NCBI GenBank assembly: GCA_944381255.1
Contig: CALWKL010000009.1
Coordinates: 1 to 12,994, forward strand
DNA: 12,994 nt
Source: an uncultured Clostridia bacterium
Lineage (GTDB): Bacteria > Bacillota > Clostridia > Christensenellales > UBA1242
Direction: 5' to 3'
In this document: in pieces, positions 1 to 7,101 of the stretch
How positions within the stretch are numbered: position 1 is the first letter of the stretch
How the letters are laid out: every line of letters starts with the position of its first letter
Notes under the pieces: model-generated
The model's database searches: none
Told to the model about the DNA's origin: nothing
The model's input: the letters and a program-made list of their open reading frames with translations, nothing else
Made by a program: the position numbers and the translations under genes

Positions 1-2
1 GT

Positions 3-1316
3 GACAAAGCATCATTATCTTACGTAGACCCTAGCTATACCTATTATGAATGGGAACAAGTGGGAACTGATGAAGATGGGAATCCAATTTATGACTGGGT
101 AGCACATACAGGATATTACGAGATGCTAGGTAGTGGAACTCCTCACACTTTTACTAGTAGTGTAATTTATAAATTCGGTTACGAGGAAACTATTGATACT
201 CTAGTATCAGATATTTTGGGAACATACGATGGGGATACTTTACTAAGTGCAGGATTTGTACATACTTTTCCAAAATACACTAGGGTAGAGATCGCAGACT
301 TGCAACCTTACAACTTTATCTATTCAGAGCCAAAAGAAGAGTTGGAAGAAGGCGAGAGACAGCACATCACCAGTATGGATTATCGTGAATATAATTCGGT
401 AATTATTTATCCAAACGAAGGTACAGAAATTGTACCTCAAGATGAATCAATCGATACTTTTGCTGATGAAGAGACAGGGGAGCAACCAGAAAACAAAAAT
501 TGGCTATTTGATTTGGTCGAATTTAGAATAGACAGCGTGCAAGATATTACTTTAGACATCTATTTGAGAGTGCATTATGGCTCAAAGGTAAACCCTGATG
601 GTACTACTACTCCTGCTAAGAATGTGATATTGCATATTACTAGAATTTGTACTGATTCTACTAAAGACCAAAATTATTATCCAGGTAGCGAGACTGATTG
701 GGGTAATATCACCGATGATGAGAATTGGGGTAATATAGAAATAGAAATCGATGAAGATGGTAATATCAAGTTGCCTGAAGATTATGGTCCTCAAAAAGAA
801 GATTTCTTCGATACTACCAAGACTAATTATCGTTTGGTTGATTTGGCTGCATTGACAGAAAGCGATGACTTTGATACATTTGTAAATGAAATCAATAATC
901 CGTACACTATTGATGACCCGACTGCTGATTCTTTCCGTCAATTTTTCCATGAAGTAAAGCAATTTGATGAGGAAAATAAGCCTCTACCAGTAGAGTACGG
1001 TACTATTACTCATCATAATGTTTTCGCTGGTAAGTTAGGTAGCAACTTGTCTATTGATACCCCAAGTCATCTAGAGTATTCCTTGGGATTTGAAAATTAT
1101 TTTGGGGATATGGTGAGTCTAAATGACAAGTATCTTTGTCAAGAAGATTGCGATTTTGTAGAATTTATTTTTGATGTGCAGAAAGATCCTCAACTGGGTG
1201 CTAATTATGACTATTCATTCAAATTTAGTATTAGTATGGGCTACACTGGTATGGAGGATAATGACTTTGAGTTTGATACTCCAGCAGAGCTTGAGGATAT
1301 CAAAAGTCAGAGTTAG
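3..1316 (+). CDS. C-terminal part of a large acidic, probably surface-exposed protein (5' end outside window)
   Basis: The reading frame is open from the left edge, and the GTG at 60 is an internal valine codon, so this is the last ~437 residues of a longer protein ending at TAG 1314-1316. I do not recognise the family. The visible part is extremely rich in Asp and Glu and poor in Lys and Arg, with many aromatic and Thr/Ser residues alternating as expected for beta-sheet domains. There is no hydrophobic segment and no LPXTG-like C-terminus. A short internal echo occurs where WGNI appears twice about 11 residues apart, around nt 698-735. The few cysteines include a close pair, CQEDC (nt ~1138-1152). 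It lies upstream of VirB6- and VirB4-like genes in the same orientation, so an extracellular or adhesin-like role linked to that machinery is possible. This is inference only; any signal peptide would lie outside the window. Confidence 0.75.
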   Translation, partial: DKASLSYVDPSYTYYEWEQVGTDEDGNPIYDWVAHTGYYEMLGSGTPHTFTSSVIYKFGYEETIDTLVSDILGTYDGDTLLSAGFVHTFPKYTRVEIADLQPYNFIYSEPKEELEEGERQHITSMDYREYNSVIIYPNEGTEIVPQDESIDTFADEETGEQPENKNWLFDLVEFRIDSVQDITLDIYLRVHYGSKVNPDGTTTPAKNVILHITRICTDSTKDQNYYPGSETDWGNITDDENWGNIEIEIDEDGNIKLPEDYGPQKEDFFDTTKTNYRLVDLAALTESDDFDTFVNEINNPYTIDDPTADSFRQFFHEVKQFDEENKPLPVEYGTITHHNVFAGKLGSNLSIDTPSHLEYSLGFENYFGDMVSLNDKYLCQEDCDFVEFIFDVQKDPQLGANYDYSFKFSISMGYTGMEDNDFEFDTPAELEDIKSQS

Positions 1317-1414
1317 TCTCGCTTGATTTTATGGCTATATAATATGTCGATTTGCATAAAAACTCAGAAAAAAGCAAAATTTATACATAAATGATAAAAA
1401 ATGTCTTTTGATAC

Positions 1415-1443
1415 TTGATTTTGTAATTTTAATTTGTTATACT
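1415..1443 (+). promoter_or_regulatory. Sigma-A-type promoter for the VirB6-like operon
   Basis: TTGATT (1415-1420) and TATACT (1438-1443) are separated by 17 bp. A TG one base upstream of the -10 box makes it an extended -10 promoter. It lies ~57 nt upstream of the GTG start at 1500. Read by eye, not tested. Confidence 0.6.
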
Positions 1444-1483
1444 TTAACTTGAAATTAACTTGATTTGTAAACTTATATAATTT

Positions 1484-1494
1484 GGAGAAGGGGG
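1484..1494 (+). promoter_or_regulatory. Ribosome binding site that fixes the GTG start at 1500
   Basis: A purine run GGAGAAGGGGG lies 5 nt before GTG 1500. The frame can be extended upstream to a TTG at 1482, but that codon overlaps this site and has no site of its own, so 1500 is the better start. Confidence 0.65.
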
Positions 1495-1499
1495 TAAAA

Positions 1500-2714
1500 G
1501 TGAGTACTGTCGTGTCCAGCGGACAAAATGCGTTATTTGGAATTTCTGATATACTAAATGGCATATTGAATGCTTTGTCCAATCTATTCAATAAATACAT
1601 AGTTGATCCAATAGTAACGTTCTTCTCTTACATTATTGGTATGCTGTTTTACGGCTTGCAGATAGGTATGTTTTATGTCATAGATGCGATACAGATGGTT
1701 GTGCGCAAGATTGCTGGTTTGCCTGCTTATAGCGTGAATGGTGAAAGGACTTATGGATACATTATAGATGGTGTAGAGCGCAATGATGATTTGGTAATGT
1801 ACATACTTGAGAGTGATACTGTGCGACAAGTCTTTGTGTCTATACTTATAGCCGCAGTTTTCTTGCTATTTATCGCTACAGTTGTCGCAATTCTTAAGTC
1901 AGAAACTGATAGCAAGAGCAATGCAAAGGGTCCTATATTTAGCAATGCTATCAAGTCTATTGTATACTTCTTTATGGTACCAGTAGTTTGCTACTTAGGT
2001 ATTATAGTTTCTAATATTGTATTGCGTACCTTAGATGGTGCTACTAGCCGTGATGCAATATCATTTAGTTCTCAAATATTTGCTGCAGCCGCGTATGATG
2101 ATAATAGGATTCTCACTGACAATGAACTGGCGGTGGAAATATACAAGGCCAATATTGTGCCAGGTACGGCTCAAATTAGTGCCCAAGAATTTTATGCCGA
2201 TGGTGAACAAAAGGAAGCTACTGATGCTGGTAGAGAAAAGTTAGCGGCACTAGTAGATGATGCTTTCTTGCGAGGATTGAGTCCTGTAACGGACGGCTCG
2301 TTTGCTGATAGTGATGCGCCAAGAGTATCTGTAGAGATTACCACGGTAGGTAGTATTGGTATCGGCACTCGCACATATACATTTGACCGATTTGATGTCA
2401 AAGACTATGCTTTGGTATTCAAGTTCTATAATGTAATTGGATACAATTACCTCATAGGTTATGTCGCAGGTATTACGATATTAGTAATGTTATTACAACT
2501 CTTGATAGGTATTATTCGCCGTGTATTTGAGTTGGCTGTGTTATTTGTTGTCTCTCCAGCGGTGGTCGCTTTGATGCCACTAGACGGTGGAGATAAATTT
2601 AAAACGTGGAAGGAAAATTTCATAAAACGAGTGTTCTCAGCTTATGGACCTATCATAGGTATGAACTTGTGCTTTATGGTGCTCGAATTGATGCAAGGCA
2701 TCACATTATTCTAG
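1500..2714 (+). CDS. VirB6/TrbL-like polytopic membrane protein of a Gram-positive T4SS
   Basis: This is a 404-residue integral membrane protein. Hydrophobic segments lie at about residues 35-68 (one or two helices), 111-132, 153-175, 318-339, 343-361 and 383-404. Between the third and fourth is a soluble loop of ~140 residues (about 177-315), Asp/Glu/Ala-rich and probably outside the cell. After the C-terminal helices comes a short loop with D-G-G-D-K-F-K-T-W and then SAYGPIIGMNL, a pattern I associate with VirB6/TrbL-like channel subunits in ICEs of low-GC Gram-positives. In T4SSs such proteins form part of the inner-membrane translocation channel. There is no cleavable signal peptide, as usual for the family. 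It starts at GTG 1500, and the next gene follows after 19 nt with its own strong RBS, so the two form an operon. The assignment rests on topology and the loop pattern, not on a catalytic motif. Confidence 0.6.
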   Translation: MSTVVSSGQNALFGISDILNGILNALSNLFNKYIVDPIVTFFSYIIGMLFYGLQIGMFYVIDAIQMVVRKIAGLPAYSVNGERTYGYIIDGVERNDDLVMYILESDTVRQVFVSILIAAVFLLFIATVVAILKSETDSKSNAKGPIFSNAIKSIVYFFMVPVVCYLGIIVSNIVLRTLDGATSRDAISFSSQIFAAAAYDDNRILTDNELAVEIYKANIVPGTAQISAQEFYADGEQKEATDAGREKLAALVDDAFLRGLSPVTDGSFADSDAPRVSVEITTVGSIGIGTRTYTFDRFDVKDYALVFKFYNVIGYNYLIGYVAGITILVMLLQLLIGIIRRVFELAVLFVVSPAVVALMPLDGGDKFKTWKENFIKRVFSAYGPIIGMNLCFMVLELMQGITLF

Positions 2715-2733
2715 ACAAAAGGAGTGATTAGTT

Positions 2734-4014
2734 ATGGATTTTACAGGTTTGTATAATGCTATTATGCAACTGATTTTTATTGTAACCGGTTTGGTATCTA
2801 TCAAGAGTCTTACCGATATGATCACTCAACTTGTCGGACAAGGTGACGCTCTAAAAGATGGTGCGGACACTAGTAAAGAAGTTGCTAAGCGCATAGGGCA
2901 GACTGCAGCAGTCGGTGTAGCGGGTGCTGGGTTGGCTATCAAGGGTGCTAAATTGGGTGCAGGTGTCGCTCGTAGTGTCGGTACTGCAGTTGCGAACTCA
3001 AAAACTGCAGATAGAGTGCGTAGTGGGGCTGGTGCTCTTAGAGACAAAGTAAGCGCAAAAGTTGCCCCTCAGAGATCATGGTATCGCAACATGGAGCGTA
3101 ATGGTATTGATCCAGAATTAGCAGCGATGATAGGTGTTACGCCACCAGAAAAGGGTAGAATGGAGGCTTGGGTCGGTAGGCGAGCTGAATCGATGAGAAA
3201 TAGGCGTGATAGAGTAAGTAATTGGGCTGGGGATCAAAGAGATAGAGTCCATGATTGGGGAGATAGACATGGAGTCAATCAGGCTGTAGCTAATGCAAGA
3301 CAAAGAGTGGTAAACGCTGGTGGCTGGGTAAAGAATACTAGAGTAGCTCAAGCCACTAGTAATGTAGCGCATAATATCGCAACAAACGCTCCAGGGGCTA
3401 TAAATGCAACGGTAACAAGTGCTAAGGTTAACTTAGATCAAGTCAAGAAAGATAATGCACAAAAATGGAAGTCTTTTGCAGAGACTGGTCAAGAATTTAA
3501 TAAGTTATGGGGTTCTGTTACAGGACTTACAGGTTTCTATAAGCAAATGGAAAATGATGATGCTGTAATCGGTGGCGACGATGGTAGAATTCATAGATTT
3601 ATGAAGTCAGTATTTAAATTCAAGAATGATAAAGAGAAGGGTATTGAAACAACACAAAAAGCTGCAGTTACATATGCTAATACTTTCCAACGTATGCTAG
3701 GACATACAACTCAAATTCGTGGTGCTGATGGACAAATGCATACTGTAGGGGGCTTGAATACTGTTAACTTGAATGCTGACAACGTTCAGCTGCAAGGACA
3801 AAATGCAAGTAATCAAGTAAATCATATGCATATTGACGGCGAACAAAAAGTTGAAGTTAAGTCTATGCCTGAGGTTAAGCTAAAGGGCGATACAAAGATT
3901 AGTTTGAATGATGCACAAGTCAACAAAATTATTATGGGTATGGCTTCTTTATCTAGAACTGAGCAAAGTATAGTTGAAAAACTACAAAACATTTTGGATA
4001 ATATGGGTTCATAA
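2734..4014 (+). CDS. One-TM protein with long basic helical tail, probably the split-off C-terminal part of a VirB6-like subunit
   Basis: This protein has 426 residues. One hydrophobic helix (about 7-23) is followed by an ITQLVGQGDALKDG-type segment, then a Gly/Ala-rich stretch (56-85). Next comes a strongly basic, Arg- and Trp-containing region (about 95-200) with an 11-residue tandem repeat. A hydrophilic tail follows, with an Asn/Gln/Val-rich part at about 343-395 and a helical end. Long VirB6/TrbL-like proteins of Gram-positive ICEs usually continue from their last membrane helices into a Gly/Ala-rich, charged cytoplasmic tail. Here that tail is a separate gene starting 19 nt after the membrane protein, with its own AAAAGGAG site 9 nt before ATG 2734. 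A role as cytoplasmic extension or adaptor of the channel is inferred. I recognise no enzymatic motif. A factor-independent terminator follows directly. Confidence 0.55.
   Translation: MDFTGLYNAIMQLIFIVTGLVSIKSLTDMITQLVGQGDALKDGADTSKEVAKRIGQTAAVGVAGAGLAIKGAKLGAGVARSVGTAVANSKTADRVRSGAGALRDKVSAKVAPQRSWYRNMERNGIDPELAAMIGVTPPEKGRMEAWVGRRAESMRNRRDRVSNWAGDQRDRVHDWGDRHGVNQAVANARQRVVNAGGWVKNTRVAQATSNVAHNIATNAPGAINATVTSAKVNLDQVKKDNAQKWKSFAETGQEFNKLWGSVTGLTGFYKQMENDDAVIGGDDGRIHRFMKSVFKFKNDKEKGIETTQKAAVTYANTFQRMLGHTTQIRGADGQMHTVGGLNTVNLNADNVQLQGQNASNQVNHMHIDGEQKVEVKSMPEVKLKGDTKISLNDAQVNKIIMGMASLSRTEQSIVEKLQNILDNMGS
3205..3270 (+). repeat. Two tandem 33-bp units encoding an 11-residue Arg/Trp repeat
   Basis: Residues 158-168 (RDRVSNWAGDQ) and 169-179 (RDRVHDWGDRH) form an exact 11-residue register, and a degenerate third copy follows (RQRVVNAGGW, 189-198). 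Eleven-residue periodicity is typical of amphipathic helices that lie on membranes or acidic partners. That reading is inference. Confidence 0.6.
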
Positions 4015-4038
4015 AAATTCTTTGTGTTTAAATAAGAG

Positions 4039-4076
4039 CAATCTAAAAGTTCATTTTTTAGATTGTTTTTTATTTT
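4039..4076 (+). terminator. Factor-independent terminator after the VirB6-like operon
   Basis: CAATCTAAAA (4039-4048) pairs perfectly over 10 bp with TTTTAGATTG (4056-4065) around a 7-nt loop and is followed by TTTTTTATTTT. Confidence 0.85.
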
Positions 4077-4098
4077 GCATTAATATATAAAAATTGTT

Positions 4099-4126
4099 TT
4101 GATTTTTCAAGTATTTATATTATAAT
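4099..4126 (+). promoter_or_regulatory. Sigma-A-type promoter for the VirB4-like gene
   Basis: TTGATT (4099-4104), a 16-bp spacer and a perfect TATAAT (4121-4126) lie between the upstream terminator and ATG 4159. The ATPase is therefore transcribed on its own. Confidence 0.6.
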
Positions 4127-4158
4127 TATAGCACAAGATAGTTTAGTGAGGTAAAATA

Positions 4159-6882
4159 ATGAAATATATTCCGCGCAGAACCAAGGTAAGAATGGAATTT
4201 TATAAGGGTATTACTTTTTTTGATATCTTTTACTTGGTAATTGCTATCGGTGTATTGTTGCTATTGATATTAAGTTCGGGCTTTGCTACAGACTTAAAAA
4301 TTTACTTGTCTATGGCTTGGCTCGCTATATGTATATCATTCTTTATAAAGATTGCTGATGACAAGCGAATGTATGAAACTTTGGGCATACTATTTAAGTT
4401 CTTTGCTAAGCCCAAGAAATTTAGTAAACATGCAATGAGAAAGCATAAACCTATGGAGGAAATTATACCATATCGTGCAATTAGTAATGATATGATTGAT
4501 TTCAAAGAATACTTTGCTGTTGTTTTGGAAATTAAACCTATACAGTTTTGGTTGTTAAATCCTGAAAAACAAGAGATGGTAATCAATACTTTTGCTGATG
4601 CGCTTCGTTCTATCACTATAGGACAGTCTGCTAGTCTAGTAAAGGTCGCTAAACCTATGGTGCTCGATGGCTTCATATACAATGAGGATAGAAAGTATGA
4701 TGAAGTAATGGAATTGGCTAATGACAACGTTATGACCAAAGAGGAGTTTGACAGCCGTAGCGTAATATTCGAAGCACGTATGCAAGACTTGAGGGACTTA
4801 AGTAATCTAGAGATGACTTTTATGGACCACTACTATATAGTGGTATACGATAGGGACCGTGATGGTCTAGAGACTGCTGCCAACAATATTGCTACTACAT
4901 TTAGTAGAGGAGTAGTACCTATACATGTAAGTAGGTTGAAGGACCAAGAATTAGCCGTCTTCTTAAAGGCTAATTATGGTCAAAATATAGATGAAAACCA
5001 ACTTTCACTCATACCTATGGACGAATATGTCGAGTGGACTATGCCTGAAGAAGTTCTCTTTAAAACGAGTAAAACTATCATTGATAATGTGGCATATAGG
5101 AATTTTGCTATAATTGATTACCCTCTAGATGTGCCAAATGCGTGGGCAGTGCCTTTCTTTGATATGGCTAATACTAAGGTAGTAGTAAATCTCACTCCAC
5201 AGAAGAAGGAGAAATCTGAGCAGACTATTGACCGCGCTATTGTAGAGCTAGAAGCGAGAATGAACTCTACATTTAAGTCAAGTAAAACTATTGAATTAAC
5301 TACACAGAGAGACACCTTGCGAGAATTGATGAATGACTTGAAAGTAGGTAATGAAGATTTGTACGATGTGCATATCCACATTATGTGCCAAGAAGCTATG
5401 AAAAAAGATGTGCGTTCTACACTAAAGCAAAATGGCTTTAAATATAGTGAAATGTTTGGTAGGCAGGTAGATGCTTTCGTAAGTACCAATATTAGTAGAC
5501 TAGATACTGTAGTGGAGGCAAGTAGAAATATTCAGACTACTTCAGTCGCTGCGATGTTCCCTTTCATTTCTAATAATTTGCAAGATGAAAAGGGCTTCTA
5601 TATAGGTAACAACGGTGCACCAGTATTTGTAGACTTCTTCGTAAACTCTGACAAAGAGAACCCTCTACATAATGAGCGTGTAAACGCAAATATGATTGTC
5701 ATCGGTAAGTCAGGTTCTGGTAAGTCTTATGCTACCTCTACCTTGCTAGCAAATCTTGCCGCAGATAATACTCGTATATTTATACTTGACCCCGAAAAAG
5801 AATATGATGCTTTGACACGAAACTTGAAGGGAAAGTATATTGATGTAGGTAGTTCGGTACACGGTATTCTAAACCCATTCCATATAATGACGACATTGTC
5901 TGATGAAGTGGAGGAAGAGGTAGAGTTGACTGGCGAAGAGACCGAAGAGGAACTTGCCGCTATCGAGGCAGCACGACAGTTGAATAGTCAAAAATCAAGC
6001 GATTCATACAATCAGCACTTGCAGTTTTTGGAGGAGTATTTTAGGATAATTTTTGAGGGTATGAATGGTGATGCCTTTGAAATTCTAAACTCACTTGTGG
6101 TAGAAATTTATAATAGCAAAGGCATAAATGCAAAGACAGACTTGTCTAAACTCAAACCTACAGATTACCCTATATTCGATGATTTGTATAACTTAATTCT
6201 CAAGAAAATCGAGACAAATGATGACGCATATATCAAGCGTAATTTACAGATATTGCAGGCGTATGTACAAAAATTTGCTACAGGTGGCCGTAACTCTAAC
6301 CTTTGGAATGGGCCTACGAGCATTGAGACTGATGAAAATTTCGTTTGCTTTAACTTCCAATCTTTAATTAGTAATAGAAACAGGACGGTCGCTAGTGCGC
6401 AGATGCTGTTGGTATTTAAATACCTAGATAATGAAATCTTAAAAAACAAAGACTTTAACAAAAAGTATAAGACCCAGCGTAAGATTATAGTAGCAGTAGA
6501 TGAGGCCCACTTGTTTATTAACCCAAAATATCCTGTGGCGCTTGACTTTATGGCACAGATGGCTAAGCGTATCCGTAAGTATATGGGTATGCAAATCATC
6601 ATTACGCAGAACATCAAGGACTTCGTAGGTTCTGCCGACATAGAGCGTCAGGCGAGTGCTATCATAAATGCGAGTCAGTATTCTATGATATTCTCACTGG
6701 CTCCTAATGATATATCCGACCTAGTAAACTTGTATAGAAATGCAGGTGAAATAAATAAAGGTGAGCAGGATACTATCGTTACAGCAGAGCGTGGTTGTTG
6801 TTTCTTTATCGCTAGTCCATATTCGCGTACGACATTCTATGTTCGAGCAAATGATGCAGTAAAGAAGATTGCAGACATTTAA
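4159..6882 (+). CDS. virB4: VirB4/TraE-type T4SS ATPase with an N-terminal two-helix VirB3/PrgI-like domain
   Basis: This is a 907-residue ATPase of the VirB4/TraC/TraE family, which powers substrate transfer and assembly at the membrane base of type IV secretion machines. The Walker A motif GKSGSGKS is at residues 516-523. It is followed by ILDPEKEYD (about 540-548), typical of VirB4 proteins. Walker B with acidic catalytic residues is VAVDEAHLF, with D781 and E782, and the TQN motif is at 816-818. Residues ~110-500 match the family's usual N-terminal domain in length and character. Unlike a plain VirB4, it begins with PRRTKVRMEFYKG and two membrane helices (about 22-40 and 47-64), the layout of a VirB3/PrgI subunit fused to the ATPase. 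A Glu-rich insertion at about 580-605 lies between the Walker motifs. It starts at ATG 4159, with a GAGG site 7 nt upstream. It is monocistronic between its own promoter and terminator. Confidence 0.9.
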   Translation: MKYIPRRTKVRMEFYKGITFFDIFYLVIAIGVLLLLILSSGFATDLKIYLSMAWLAICISFFIKIADDKRMYETLGILFKFFAKPKKFSKHAMRKHKPMEEIIPYRAISNDMIDFKEYFAVVLEIKPIQFWLLNPEKQEMVINTFADALRSITIGQSASLVKVAKPMVLDGFIYNEDRKYDEVMELANDNVMTKEEFDSRSVIFEARMQDLRDLSNLEMTFMDHYYIVVYDRDRDGLETAANNIATTFSRGVVPIHVSRLKDQELAVFLKANYGQNIDENQLSLIPMDEYVEWTMPEEVLFKTSKTIIDNVAYRNFAIIDYPLDVPNAWAVPFFDMANTKVVVNLTPQKKEKSEQTIDRAIVELEARMNSTFKSSKTIELTTQRDTLRELMNDLKVGNEDLYDVHIHIMCQEAMKKDVRSTLKQNGFKYSEMFGRQVDAFVSTNISRLDTVVEASRNIQTTSVAAMFPFISNNLQDEKGFYIGNNGAPVFVDFFVNSDKENPLHNERVNANMIVIGKSGSGKSYATSTLLANLAADNTRIFILDPEKEYDALTRNLKGKYIDVGSSVHGILNPFHIMTTLSDEVEEEVELTGEETEEELAAIEAARQLNSQKSSDSYNQHLQFLEEYFRIIFEGMNGDAFEILNSLVVEIYNSKGINAKTDLSKLKPTDYPIFDDLYNLILKKIETNDDAYIKRNLQILQAYVQKFATGGRNSNLWNGPTSIETDENFVCFNFQSLISNRNRTVASAQMLLVFKYLDNEILKNKDFNKKYKTQRKIIVAVDEAHLFINPKYPVALDFMAQMAKRIRKYMGMQIIITQNIKDFVGSADIERQASAIINASQYSMIFSLAPNDISDLVNLYRNAGEINKGEQDTIVTAERGCCFFIASPYSRTTFYVRANDAVKKIADI

Positions 6883-6890
6883 AAAAAGAG

Positions 6891-6916
6891 ACTTCGCAAA
6901 AAGCGAAGTTTTTTTA
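6891..6916 (+). terminator. Factor-independent terminator after the VirB4-like gene
   Basis: ACTTCGC (6891-6897), an A5 loop and GCGAAGT (6903-6909) lead into a run of T. The hairpin starts 8 nt after the stop codon. The following ~115 bases up to the next promoter are very AT-rich and hold no gene or clear structure. Confidence 0.88.
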
Positions 6917-7031
6917 TTAAGAGGTTTATAAATTATTTGTATATGCGACTAAAATTTAAAATAGCATAAAATACTTAATTAATCTAATTTTTATCATATT
7001 GTTACTTGATTTAAAAATTTAAATATGAGTA

Positions 7032-7060
7032 TTGATTTTTGCCTTTTCTTATGGTATAAT
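7032..7060 (+). promoter_or_regulatory. Sigma-A-type promoter with extended -10 for the repeat-protein operon
   Basis: TTGATT (7032-7037), a 17-bp spacer and TATAAT (7055-7060), with TG at 7052-7053, give an extended -10. Expected transcription starts near 7067, about 35 nt before ATG 7102. Confidence 0.7.
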
Positions 7061-7101
7061 AACTAGGTAAATAGAATAAGTTGTGTTAATGGAGGATAGT
7101 T

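Noticed and set aside
582..962. Minus-strand open frame of 126 codons
   Set aside because: Lies inside the acidic protein's frame on the opposite strand, has no RBS, and has Ile/Phe-rich composition typical of an antisense shadow.
1317..1414. Terminator after the left-edge gene
   Set aside because: The stretch is AT-rich, but I find no stable hairpin followed by a T-run.
1460..1481. Second possible promoter with TTGATT and TATAAT just before the VirB6-like gene
   Set aside because: The spacer is only 10 bp and the start of transcription would fall inside the ribosome binding site.
2712..2734. Frameshift or assembly error joining the two VirB6-like genes
   Set aside because: The first frame ends in a normal stop, and the second has its own well-spaced AAAAGGAG site and ATG. 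This is real gene separation as far as the sequence shows.
4302..4739. Minus-strand open frame of 145 codons
   Set aside because: Antisense shadow of the VirB4-like gene, with no plausible domain or RBS.
6165..6641. Minus-strand open frame of 158 codons
   Set aside because: Covers the Walker B region of the VirB4-like gene in antisense. Coding evidence for the plus strand is overwhelming.
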